Shown: positions 6,377 through 13,440, counted from the stretch's first letter. The stretch is DNA of 13,440 nucleotides from Phycisphaerales bacterium (GCA_016764015.1 JAESSR010000100.1:1-13440), one strand, 5' to 3'. The notes: generated by a model from the sequence alone, not told the origin. Numbers and translations: made by a program.

Positions 6377-7555
6377 ATGATGTTGATCAAACATACACAA
6401 CTCACTCGGGAAATGAACCCATCACATGACGGTACGAGCCGTGGCGGTTTTACGCTTATCGAGCTTCTTGTGGTGATTGCAATTATTAGCTTGCTTATGG
6501 CGTTGCTGATCTCTGGGCTCAGCCAGGCGACCAAATCCGCCAAGCGTTCAGCAAGTCAGCGCTCGGCAGCCGCACTCGTGCAGGCAATTGAGCAGTTCCA
6601 ATCTGAGTTCGGTTTTTTACCGCCGCTGGTTCATGATGGCAAGGGCGTGAGCGCTGATAATGATGATTATCGTCCGGTGCCATTGAGCGCATCGGGTACT
6701 CGTGTAGACGGCCCGATCATCGAGCAGGAAGATGGGCCTTACCTTTATAAGACAGTGGTTGTGTGGTCTGAGGGGCTCGACTTTGATTTCTTCCGTCGTC
6801 GCGATGGGACGCCAGCTGATGGGATCAATCTTTCGATCGGTGGCGAATGGGATATTGACGGTGCATGGGAAGACCGTCGCTATAGCAAATATTCGTTGGC
6901 ATACTACTTAACCGGGGTGTTAGATAAAGATGTTGACGGCGTACGCGGTCCTGGCTTTGCTCGTCCGATTATCGATGGTTCATATCTCGGTGTTGGGTAC
7001 CCGGTTGGTTCATCACGAGATCGGTTCGAGCCGATGATGGATGTCGATCGTCGGGGTGTTCGCTTAGAGATCAGTTATGTCGAACCCAATGAGTATCCTG
7101 AGCACCTGACGGACAACTCAGATCCGCTTGAACGGTCGGTTATTTATTCAGACTACGAGGATTACCAGCAAGATGCGTTGGTGTCGCTGGTCGATAGCTT
7201 TGGCAACGCGTACCGGTACTACCGGTGGGAGTCAGGGCGGTTTGTCAATGGACGACTCGTTGTTGAGAACACGCTCGATCTCAATATCCCGCCCGTGCTG
7301 ATTGATCCTACGCTGCTTGCATCTTTGAAGAATGAAGCTGCACGAGCAAACGATATTGATCTGACCGCAGGCGATATCAAACTCCGCGACGCGCGCTATG
7401 CCGTGGTGAGTGCTGGGCCCGATGGGTTGTTTGGGATTGAGGGGATTAAGACAATCGCAGATCATCTTCGTGAAGAGGTGCCTACCAATCTTGATGAGAT
7501 CGCACACATGCGTCAATCAGTGTGGTTTGATAACGCTGTAGAGATCGGAAACTGA
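6377..7555 (+). CDS. GspG-like pseudopilin, oversized
   Basis: Type IV prepilin-like protein of 392 residues, exported and cut by a prepilin peptidase. The class III signal reads RGG/FTLIELLVVIAII: cleavage after G24, Phe at +1, Glu29 at +5, then a hydrophobic helix to about residue 48. The C-terminal half carries GspG hallmarks: DSFGNAYRYY starting at D273 (compare DPWGNPY) and AVVSAGPDGLFG at 342-353 (compare the SxGxDG calcium-loop region of GspG). Typical GspG proteins are about 140 residues, so a large aspartate- and arginine-rich region (about 75-265) is inserted between helix and core. The start at 6377 has AGGAA nine bases upstream; Met13 (6413) would give a 12-residue leader and cannot be excluded. 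The stop overlaps the next start by one base (TGATG). Probably the major or shaft pseudopilin of this cluster; this role is inferred from order and motifs. Confidence 0.88.
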   Translation: MMLIKHTQLTREMNPSHDGTSRGGFTLIELLVVIAIISLLMALLISGLSQATKSAKRSASQRSAAALVQAIEQFQSEFGFLPPLVHDGKGVSADNDDYRPVPLSASGTRVDGPIIEQEDGPYLYKTVVVWSEGLDFDFFRRRDGTPADGINLSIGGEWDIDGAWEDRRYSKYSLAYYLTGVLDKDVDGVRGPGFARPIIDGSYLGVGYPVGSSRDRFEPMMDVDRRGVRLEISYVEPNEYPEHLTDNSDPLERSVIYSDYEDYQQDALVSLVDSFGNAYRYYRWESGRFVNGRLVVENTLDLNIPPVLIDPTLLASLKNEAARANDIDLTAGDIKLRDARYAVVSAGPDGLFGIEGIKTIADHLREEVPTNLDEIAHMRQSVWFDNAVEIGN

Positions 7556-8823
7556 TGAAACAGATGAACACTCAATCACAGACGAGGCAATCACAGAACA
7601 CCACAGGTGCTTTGGGTCGAGCTTTTACGATCATTGAACTCATGGTTGTGATTCTGATCGGTTTGATTATTCTGACAATCGCTGTGCCGGCGTTTCAGTC
7701 GATGATTTACTCGTCGAACCAGGCGTTGGCGGTCAACGCGCTCCAGGCATCATCGCAGATGGCAAGGGATGTCGCGTTGAGTACCGGGCAAGACGGCGCG
7801 GTGATCTTTGTGTACGACCCGCAGGTCGGCAAGGTTCAGATCATCCCCGCGATCAAGGTCGGTACATTGCGTGAAGCGACGACCGCGCCCGAAGGGCCGG
7901 GCAATGCGTCGGCGTTGAGCGATTCGCCTTACTTTGATCGTGATGTCTTTGTGCCCGCAGCCGCCGGCGAGATTCTTGAAATGCCTCGGTTCTGGATGGT
8001 GCGTGGGTACGCGTCGTCACGGACATTGATTGATCGGGATTCTGGCGGTAATGCTGCGGCGACTTGGTACACATCGGATACCTACGGCGGCACCAATCCA
8101 AACGCAATCATCAAGAATAAAGATCATTGGGTTTTTCCTGAAACAGGATTCTTCCCATCGGCTGCGCAGGTCGCAGGCGGTGGGCTCGATGGTGGCTTTG
8201 ATGGCGTGAACTCAAATGATCCGACTGCTCGTCAATCATTTATGATCCGCTTCAATGCTCGAACCGGTGTGGTGAGTCGGGATACGAATTCTGCGTTGTT
8301 CATCAATCCACGCAACAGCCGCGAACGCCCATACGGCGATCGCCCAGATCAATACCAGCAGACGCTGCGTGTAGATATGGCCGAAGACCTTGCGGTTTGG
8401 GCTGATCGTGTGATCAACTCGCCGGATCTGACCAACGACGGAATTCCTTATGGGCGTGATGATGTTGACCTGAGAGTTCAACTCATCGGCAACGCATCAA
8501 ACGATACGATTTTGGTCAAACCCGTCACGCGTCTTGTGCTCTACGATGAGCGGAAGCTGGCGATTGGTGTCGGTGCGCAAGGGCTTAGCAAGCTCACACA
8601 AACGCTGTACAAATCAGTGAACGAAGAAGATCAGGGCGCACGCATCGAGTTTGATCCAGACTTGTTTGCGAGCTTTAACGCGGACGAGCTTCTCCGGCAG
8701 ATCAATCAATGGCTTGATGGGGACACCAACTTCGACGATCGCTTCGATCTCGACGACGAGCCCGAATCCCGGATGTACCTGATTCAATCGTACACCGGCG
8801 AGCTTCAGGAGGTGTTGCGATGA
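7555..8823 (+). CDS. GspH-like minor pseudopilin with dockerin-like calcium loop
   Basis: Prepilin-like protein of 422 residues. The signal GRA/FTIIELMVVILIG predicts cleavage after A23, with Phe24 at +1 and Glu28 at +5; alanine at -1 is less common than glycine but tolerated in this family. After the helix comes a GspH-style segment with a conserved-looking ARDVAL stretch and a following beta strand (GAVIFVYDP). The rest is an expanded globular region. Near the C terminus D390-D401 reads DTNFDDRFDLDD, with the D1-N3-D5-D9-D12 ligand spacing of dockerin/EF-hand loops. Typical GspH is about 170 residues. The start overlaps the upstream stop by one base and no strong ribosome binding site is visible, so it is likely translationally coupled; ATG 7564 is an alternative start. 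It overlaps the next gene by four bases. Assignment as H rests on order and the N-terminal pattern. Confidence 0.85.
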   Translation: MKQMNTQSQTRQSQNTTGALGRAFTIIELMVVILIGLIILTIAVPAFQSMIYSSNQALAVNALQASSQMARDVALSTGQDGAVIFVYDPQVGKVQIIPAIKVGTLREATTAPEGPGNASALSDSPYFDRDVFVPAAAGEILEMPRFWMVRGYASSRTLIDRDSGGNAAATWYTSDTYGGTNPNAIIKNKDHWVFPETGFFPSAAQVAGGGLDGGFDGVNSNDPTARQSFMIRFNARTGVVSRDTNSALFINPRNSRERPYGDRPDQYQQTLRVDMAEDLAVWADRVINSPDLTNDGIPYGRDDVDLRVQLIGNASNDTILVKPVTRLVLYDERKLAIGVGAQGLSKLTQTLYKSVNEEDQGARIEFDPDLFASFNADELLRQINQWLDGDTNFDDRFDLDDEPESRMYLIQSYTGELQEVLR

Positions 8824-9998
8824 GAACTACTTTTAAGAATGCAAATCATCGGCGAGCATTTTCACTTGTTGAAGTGCTGATCGCGATCCTTGTCCTTGCC
8901 ATCGGGCTCTTGGGATTGGGCGCGGTGTTCCCCGCGGTGATGGCTGAACAACGCAACGCGTTCTCGGTCATCGAGGGCGAGAATGCGGCGAGCTCGGCGG
9001 AGGCATTGATTTCCAACAGCGACGAGTTTGTAAACTTCTCGTTGATCAGCGAAGATTTTAACCGTCCGCTCCGCAGCGGCGGCGGCGTTGGTGGCGGCCC
9101 ATCGGGCGCGGGGAGTGTTGCGCCGCGATACGCCTACGAATGGGTTGTGCCTCAGAATGGTTTTACATACTTTGACTGGGCATCGCCGGTGCCGAGCATT
9201 TCTGATTTTTTCACTGGGTTGTGGAGCTATAACTCGAACAACTCAAGAGTCAATGACACCATCACGATTGCGAGCAATAATCCCGAGTTGGCACAGATTC
9301 CTGTGACTGCACGATTTTTTCCTCAGCCGTATTCAGGAAAAGATCCGAAGTATGTATGGGATTTGGCGCTCCGCCGTGAGCCGTTTGGTGATCGGTTGCA
9401 GGCAGCGATTTTCGTTCGCCGAATTGATTCCAGGCTCCGTGTTCCCAAAGGGTATTCCTTGAGCGATGTACTCACCGGGAGCAACGGCGTACCGACGGGT
9501 CAGCTTTTGCCAGTCGCGATTGATCCTACGAATGGGCTTGTTGCTGTTGATGATACAGTCCCATCGCATATTCGGGTATACGCAGCGATTCAGACGCTGC
9601 AGGTTGAAGTATATGAAGAGCATCTCGATTGGTTGGTCTTCCCCAATGGCCGCACCGACGGTATTGATACATCGGTGGGGTTTGCTATGCAGGTTGGACA
9701 GAAGCTACTTGACAACACCGGCGTGGTCCGCACGGTGGTGGGGCTGCCGACGATTGATCCAAATGACGATATCTTTGGTGATGTGTCTGGACAGAACCGT
9801 GTGGTGATTGTCGACCCGCCGTTTACATTCCAGCAGGCCGGCGGCGATGAAACCGATCGAGCTCGTGGGATACTCAGAAACCCAAACAATACCGACCGGA
9901 AGTGGGACGCCAAGCGGGCGAGCTGGGTTCGTCAGGTGATCTTTACACCCAGAACGCCAGTGGCGATCCGGGTAGTGACCTTGGAGGAATCACGATGA
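8820..9998 (+). CDS. GspI/PilV-like minor pseudopilin
   Basis: Prepilin-like protein of 392 residues. The short 13-residue leader ends RRA/FSLVEVLIAILVLAIGLLGLG, with Phe14 at +1 and Glu18 at +5. FSLVEVLIAILVLAIGLLG is the classic PilV/GspI helix. A glycine-rich stretch lies at 86-99, followed by a long beta-rich region that includes YVWDLALRREPF and a C-terminal strand set ending IRVVTLEES. GspI is normally about 125 residues, so this protein is roughly three times larger. A weak DxNxD..GD pattern occurs in IDPNDDIFGD but is not a full calcium loop. The start ATG 8820 overlaps the upstream stop (ATGA) and has a very strong AGGAGG at 8807-8812. It would sit in the tip complex with the H-, J- and K-like proteins. 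Helix assignment is strong; the globular domain is not recognised. Confidence 0.87.
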   Translation: MRTTFKNANHRRAFSLVEVLIAILVLAIGLLGLGAVFPAVMAEQRNAFSVIEGENAASSAEALISNSDEFVNFSLISEDFNRPLRSGGGVGGGPSGAGSVAPRYAYEWVVPQNGFTYFDWASPVPSISDFFTGLWSYNSNNSRVNDTITIASNNPELAQIPVTARFFPQPYSGKDPKYVWDLALRREPFGDRLQAAIFVRRIDSRLRVPKGYSLSDVLTGSNGVPTGQLLPVAIDPTNGLVAVDDTVPSHIRVYAAIQTLQVEVYEEHLDWLVFPNGRTDGIDTSVGFAMQVGQKLLDNTGVVRTVVGLPTIDPNDDIFGDVSGQNRVVIVDPPFTFQQAGGDETDRARGILRNPNNTDRKWDAKRASWVRQVIFTPRTPVAIRVVTLEESR

Positions 9999-11908
9999 AC
10001 CGCACAGGCAAGGCTCAAATAAATACCTCGCGCCCTTCTCGCAATATCCGTTCTGGTTTTACCCGTTCTGGCTTCACGATGGTCGAGATGATCGTGACGA
10101 TCGGCATCCTTGTGGTGGTGACGGGCGGGATCGCGACGATTTTTAGTTCGGTGAGCAACACGGTTTCGACGGGGCGCAAGCTCTCAGAGCTCAACCGGTT
10201 CGCTGCTCGCGTCGAACGCATCATGCGTGAAGATTTCGAAGCGATGACCCGCGATGGGTTCTTGGTGATTGTGAACAAAAACGCAAACTACGGGCGAGAT
10301 GTCCAGCTTTATCGTGGTGAGAAGACCAACATCGATGAAAACCTGTATGCAGGGTTCTCCCAGAACGACGGACGGATTCGACGCAGCGATGAAATTATGT
10401 TCTTTGCCCGCGGGGACTACGAGACCGCTCGGCGGGCGATCTCGTCGAACATGATCGCGAGCTCGCACGAGGCTGCGATCTACTATGGGCATGGTCAAAA
10501 ACGCCGCCCTGAGCTTCGTAATGTGAACGGGAGAAACAACTTCTTCTTCAATCCTGTGCCTTGGGACTCGAACTATGATTTCTCAAGCCCGATCAATCAA
10601 GCGGGCGTGGGTGTTGAGCCAACTGATAATATTCCGAACCCAAACCGGTTTGCACGCGATTGGTCGCTGCTTCGTTCGGTGACCCTTTTGGGTTCGCCGG
10701 TTGGCGAATCGCGTGCGGTTCCATCGGAGTTGTTTGGGCTTGATCGGACGATCGCCGGGCAGCGTGATTGGCTTGAAGACTCGGCTCGCCAGGTGGCGCT
10801 CCAACCCGCTGCGAGAAGTATTTTCAACTCGTTGGCATGGTCTGATCCTATAGCGGTTTCGCCGGGTACGCCGGGGACTGGTGCGCCGGACAAACTCCGC
10901 TGGCTTGGTGACCAAGCGACTTTCCAACTCGACTTGAGAGAGCTGCCGCACTATCGTGCGAGCGGGCTCGTGGATATTGTGACCGAGGACATCGCGACGA
11001 TCAGGTCGATGATCCAATCTTTGCCTGTAAAGGTTGAGCCGATTGATTACGCAACATTTAATCCGGGTGGTTCGTTTGGTGTGAATCAGGGCATCGACAG
11101 CGTGAACAAAGATCGCGATCAGTTCGAGCTTGAGTATTGGAACACGCTTTCAGACACCGGCATTTTCCCCGATCCAAAGGATGCTGAGGAACTCAACTTG
11201 TTCTCGAGTGCTACGCATCGTCGGAACATCCGCAAGTGGATGATTGATGCGCTGCCGAGCCGATGGGATATGTCCGCCACGCCTCCGATCCCTTTGGCGG
11301 GTGTCCGGTTCGAGGATATCCCAACGAGGCTCATGTTCCCCGATTCGCAGTTTGAGAACTCCGATCGTGGTGATCTCCAGAAGGCTTACGCCGAGGCTCA
11401 TCAAGAGATGCTTGGCTCGTCAGTGTTTGTCCCACGATGCACCGAGTTCATTGTTGAATGGTCGTATGGATTCGTGGACAACTCGCCGAGTGCTCCATTG
11501 TTTAAAGAGATGATCTGGTACGGGCTCGATCGGACGATTGATACGAATAAGGATGGGATCCTCGATGGTGCAGATACTGAGTTGGCAGCCGAGCCATACA
11601 GACCTCGCACAAGTGCTCAAGCCGGCACGGATCCATCTCAGGTTCCACCTCAAGCCCGCGAACGCGGAGTGTCCGCGGAGCTGATTGTCGGTCATCCTGC
11701 AATGGCGCCGGGATCAAGGCTTAATCCAGATGTGGTCGAGATTGCGACATTCGGGTTCATGGACCCCAGAGGCACCGCGGTGGTGACAGACGATGACGAA
11801 TGGCTTTGGCCCAAGTTCATCCGGGTGACGATGAGCCTTGGTGACCCGGGGGATAAGGATATTGAACAAACTTATCAGGTGATCTTTGAAGTGCCTGATA
11901 TCAAATGA
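9995..11908 (+). CDS. GspJ/PilW-like minor pseudopilin, very large, with calcium loop
   Basis: Prepilin-like protein of 637 residues, about three times a normal GspJ. The signal RSG/FTMVEMIVTIGILVVVTGG gives cleavage after G26, Phe27 at +1 and Glu31 at +5. The five residues RSGFT are duplicated at 19-28, so a second GF pair lies at 21-22, but only the second is followed by Glu at +5. The helix is followed by a GspJ/PilW-like segment (LSELNRFAARVERIMREDFEAM). The large globular region has no recognised domain until D516-D527, DTNKDGILDGAD, a textbook dockerin/EF-hand calcium loop. Start ATG 9995 is preferred over an upstream frame opening because it overlaps the previous stop (ATGA) and has GGAGGA at 9983-9988. 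Periplasmic after assembly; probably part of the tip complex. Confidence 0.86.
   Translation: MNRTGKAQINTSRPSRNIRSGFTRSGFTMVEMIVTIGILVVVTGGIATIFSSVSNTVSTGRKLSELNRFAARVERIMREDFEAMTRDGFLVIVNKNANYGRDVQLYRGEKTNIDENLYAGFSQNDGRIRRSDEIMFFARGDYETARRAISSNMIASSHEAAIYYGHGQKRRPELRNVNGRNNFFFNPVPWDSNYDFSSPINQAGVGVEPTDNIPNPNRFARDWSLLRSVTLLGSPVGESRAVPSELFGLDRTIAGQRDWLEDSARQVALQPAARSIFNSLAWSDPIAVSPGTPGTGAPDKLRWLGDQATFQLDLRELPHYRASGLVDIVTEDIATIRSMIQSLPVKVEPIDYATFNPGGSFGVNQGIDSVNKDRDQFELEYWNTLSDTGIFPDPKDAEELNLFSSATHRRNIRKWMIDALPSRWDMSATPPIPLAGVRFEDIPTRLMFPDSQFENSDRGDLQKAYAEAHQEMLGSSVFVPRCTEFIVEWSYGFVDNSPSAPLFKEMIWYGLDRTIDTNKDGILDGADTELAAEPYRPRTSAQAGTDPSQVPPQARERGVSAELIVGHPAMAPGSRLNPDVVEIATFGFMDPRGTAVVTDDDEWLWPKFIRVTMSLGDPGDKDIEQTYQVIFEVPDIK
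10049..10078 (+). repeat. 15-bp tandem duplication in prepilin cleavage region
   Basis: Two adjacent 15-base units (10049-10063 and 10064-10078) both encode RSGFT, differing at a few wobble positions. They span the predicted prepilin cleavage site of the GspJ-like protein. The first copy lacks a glutamate at +5, so the second is expected to be used. Confidence 0.7.
11540..11575 (+). other. Coding motif: dockerin/EF-hand calcium loop in GspJ-like protein
   Basis: These codons encode residues 516-527, D-T-N-K-D-G-I-L-D-G-A-D. Positions 1, 3, 5, 9 and 12 are acidic or asparagine and position 6 is glycine, matching the calcium-binding loop of dockerin type I and EF-hand repeats. A related loop lies in the GspH-like protein at 8722-8757. 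Calcium binding is inferred. Confidence 0.7.
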
Positions 11909-12030
11909 TGATACGAGATGAGTTTGAGTTGAATAGTGGGACGAAAAGGGCGCCTGTAGATTGGTCGTCGACGGCAATGGGAAACTGCATGCACCGTGCA
12001 GCGATGAACGAGCCGACAAAAACCCTATAG
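11905..12030 (+). CDS. Possible 41-codon small ORF filling the gap after the GspJ-like gene
   Basis: An ATG at 11905 overlaps the GspJ-like stop by four bases (ATGA), the same junction used by the two preceding gene pairs. It opens a 41-residue frame (begins MMIRDEFELNSG, ends NEPTKTL) stopped by TAG at 12028-12030. It is in the same frame as the downstream GspK-like gene, which is open from 12031. No good ribosome binding site precedes it, and there is no membrane segment or known motif. It could be a coupling leader, a small protein, or an N-terminal extension cut off by a nonsense codon. Translation is unproven. Confidence 0.25.
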   Translation: MMIRDEFELNSGTKRAPVDWSSTAMGNCMHRAAMNEPTKTL

Positions 12031-12078
12031 GTGCACATCGCCCGGCGCTCGATACAGCGTTGGATCGAGGAGATGGAT

Positions 12079-13083
12079 ATGAAAGTTATGCAATCACACA
12101 CACGCCAGACCCATCAGCATCATCAGCATCATGCCGATGCGGCTCAAGCCTGGGCTTCCAATGTTCATTGGCTCGCGTCATCACCAAGGGCAACCCGGAG
12201 GGGTTCTGCGCTCTTGATTGTGATCGGTACGCTCGCGTTGATCTCGGTGTTTGCAGCCATCTATATCTCCATCGGGCAGACCGATCGGCGTGCAGCCAAC
12301 GCGGTGCGAGCACGCATCGACCTGAAAGATACATCCAAAAGATTTGGCGAAGACTTGAGTTCGGTCATCGGGATCGATCGGCTCGCCGGCGTGATCGAGC
12401 ATGCAAACCCGGGATCGGGAAATGCGTTCGGACGACGCGAAGCAACCGATGCGCCGTACACCGATTGGACACGCCGAACTGAGGGTGATCCTTCGAGGGG
12501 CTTCGATTTGTTCTTGCCGTCGGGTCAGCCGTACGCAATCGATGGCGTGAATGCGAATGCGGATTTCCGTGTTGCTTCTGACCCTTGGTTGGCTTCGACG
12601 ACTCCGGTCTACCTTGGCAATCCAGGATTCCAGAATATGACCCGTCCATTTTCTCGCTATGACGGGTATGACCCGTTGTACCCCAACGCGAAGAACTTTA
12701 TGGATAATCGGGACTGGCTTCAGATTTCAAACTTCGCGCCCGACGGTCGGTTTGTCAACCTGTTCAACTTGCGTCCCAACTCGGTGTCTGGATACGGTTC
12801 ATCAGTAGATGGTGAGATTGGGCGTTTCGATGCCCAGCCGGGCATCGGTGTTTCCGAGGATCCCAACGACAATAATCGGCGTATTCGTCGGATGAGCAAC
12901 TATCTTTCGTTGCTCAAGATGCAAGAGGAGACCAATTTCGAATCACTGATTCAGGCGTTTGATCCGAGTGCTAACAGCAACGCAGTCTGGGTTCCAGGAC
13001 AAAACACGCCGATTGATATCGGGCTCAACGATGTGTCGTTCGTCATTAGTCGAACGATATCCTACGGCTCAGTTTCCTTGTGA
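12079..13083 (+). CDS. GspK/PilX-like pseudopilin with long histidine-rich leader
   Basis: Predicted prepilin-like protein of 334 residues. RRG/SALLIVIGTLALISVF resembles GspK and PilX N termini: cleavage after G42, a helix at about 43-65, and no glutamate at +5, as expected for the GspK tip subunit. The leader is 42 residues, far longer than the usual 6-25, and contains HQHHQHH at 12-18. No in-frame ATG, GTG or TTG occurs between Met4 and the helix, so the long leader does not depend on start choice. ATG 12079 is chosen because GAGGAG at 12067-12072 gives a six-base spacer; ATG 12073 would abut it. The periplasmic part is Asn/Asp/Arg rich with DGRFVNLFNLRPN near the middle; no GspK domain signature was recognised. 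The protein ends YGSVSL at a TGA. It may be complete or truncated. Last gene of the visible operon. Confidence 0.78.
   Translation: MKVMQSHTRQTHQHHQHHADAAQAWASNVHWLASSPRATRRGSALLIVIGTLALISVFAAIYISIGQTDRRAANAVRARIDLKDTSKRFGEDLSSVIGIDRLAGVIEHANPGSGNAFGRREATDAPYTDWTRRTEGDPSRGFDLFLPSGQPYAIDGVNANADFRVASDPWLASTTPVYLGNPGFQNMTRPFSRYDGYDPLYPNAKNFMDNRDWLQISNFAPDGRFVNLFNLRPNSVSGYGSSVDGEIGRFDAQPGIGVSEDPNDNNRRIRRMSNYLSLLKMQEETNFESLIQAFDPSANSNAVWVPGQNTPIDIGLNDVSFVISRTISYGSVSL
12112..12132 (+). repeat. CAT/CAG tandem repeat encoding His-Gln tract
   Basis: Two 9-base units CATCAGCAT followed by another CAT encode HQHHQHH in the leader of the GspK-like protein. The units are identical at DNA level, unlike the wobble-diverged repeat at 563-622, so recent slippage is possible. 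Confidence 0.75.
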
Positions 13084-13423
13084 AATCAAACTGAAACCCC
13101 GTCGAAACGTTCGACGCATTCAATTTGATCTCCTCAGAGACAGCCCGCTGCGGAAAAGATCGCATCACTTGATGTGAGCTTTTCGTTTGACGCCTTCGGC
13201 GCAAATTCGGCAGCGTTTTGTCTCCGGAATCGGCATCAGGAATCGATTGCTTCTGAAATTGCGAACCTTCGCATTCAGCTTCATTCGATTTCAAATGTCA
13301 TCAGGAATTCCCCGTCGGTCGAACTCGCACAGTCACGTTGCAAGCAATGTGAAAGTGATTTGCCCGAACGGATTGTTTTTCATGTTTCTTTCAACCCTTA
13401 ATTACTCAAGAAGGATTTTTTCA
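13084..13423. other. 340-base gap without a convincing gene, rich in inverted repeats
   Basis: Between the GspK-like stop and the next start there is no frame with a good ribosome binding site. The sequence holds inverted repeats at 13100-13116 (CGTCGAA, ACG, TTCGACG), 13153-13184 (see terminator) and 13260-13273 (TGCGAA, CC, TTCGCA). The last of these is enclosed by TGAAAT at 13254-13259 and ATTTCA at 13288-13293. There is also a 10-bp direct repeat CATCAGGAAT at 13234-13243 and 13299-13308. The GspK-like frame stays open from 13129 to 13401 after two stop codons, but nothing in it looks like a known protein. It may include terminator, leader RNA and promoter of the next gene; no promoter could be assigned. 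Confidence 0.5.
13153..13184 (+). terminator. Candidate operon terminator
   Basis: The bases GAAAAG at 13153-13158 pair with CTTTTC at 13179-13184. Inward there is one A/G mismatch, then an eight-pair stem including one G-T wobble and closing on an ACTT loop: 14 pairs in total. The 3' side continues GTTTG, so the T-rich tract lies partly in the stem. It is 69 bases after the GspK-like stop and before the next gene, a sensible place for termination. The A-rich 5' side would also allow activity on the other strand. Not a textbook terminator. Confidence 0.4.
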
Positions 13424-13440
13424 ATGTCATATTTTATCAA
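13424..13440 (+). CDS. Start of a further gene, cut by the window end
   Basis: ATG 13424 is preceded by AAGAAGGA at 13408-13415, eight bases upstream, which is among the best ribosome binding sites in the window. Only the first residues (MSYFI) are visible, so no function can be proposed. It lies behind a probable terminator and may be a separate transcription unit. Confidence 0.55.

Noticed and set aside
9902..9994. 31-residue N-terminal extension of the GspJ-like protein
   Set aside because: It overlaps the coding end of the I-like gene; ATG 9995 has a strong ribosome binding site and gives a normal 26-residue prepilin leader.
11961..12482. 173-codon plus-strand frame overlapping the K-like gene
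   Set aside because: It runs in a different frame from the prepilin-like protein, which has a ribosome binding site and recognisable helix; composition is that of a frame-shifted shadow.
13174..13401. 75-codon frame with GTG start after the K-like gene
   Set aside because: The GTG lies in the arm of the candidate terminator, there is no ribosome binding site, and the translation shows no recognisable domain. Mentioned only as part of the gap.

Overview
The window carries one long, uniformly plus-strand gene cluster for a type IV filament machine, meaning a type IV pilus / type II secretion hybrid. In order it holds a PilB/GspE-type assembly ATPase, a PilT retraction ATPase, a second PilB/GspE-type ATPase, a PilC/GspF inner-membrane platform protein, and five prepilin-like proteins in the canonical G-H-I-J-K order. 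The last 17 bases hold the first codons of another gene. No rRNA, tRNA, CRISPR array or insertion sequence was seen. The combination of oversized pseudopilins, two extension ATPases beside PilT and dockerin-like calcium loops suggests a planctomycete, perhaps of the Phycisphaerae. This is an inference from gene style and needs a similarity search.

Layout. Positions 62-4913 hold the three hexameric motors (ATPase, PilT, ATPase), separated by gaps of 83 and 176 bases. The platform protein follows at 5028-6311. From 6377 to 11908 four pseudopilin genes run with a single-base or four-base stop/start overlap at each junction, so they are probably translationally coupled. A 170-base gap precedes the GspK/PilX-like gene (12079-13083). 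About 340 bases without a convincing gene follow; they contain several inverted repeats, one of them a plausible transcription terminator, and the next gene starts at 13424.

How the parts work together. Cytoplasmic ATPase hexamers dock on the platform protein and drive addition of pseudopilins to a periplasmic filament; PilT drives disassembly. The minor pseudopilins H, I, J and K would form the tip complex and the G-like protein the shaft. No gene here encodes a secretin, prepilin peptidase or assembly/alignment protein (GspC/D/L/M or PilM/N/O/P/Q), so these must lie elsewhere.

Most noteworthy: pseudopilins several times the usual size; dockerin-like calcium loops in two of them; loss of the zinc-binding tetracysteine motif in both assembly ATPases; a 42-residue histidine-rich prepilin leader on the GspK-like protein; and small open frames in three intergenic gaps, each ending next to the following gene.
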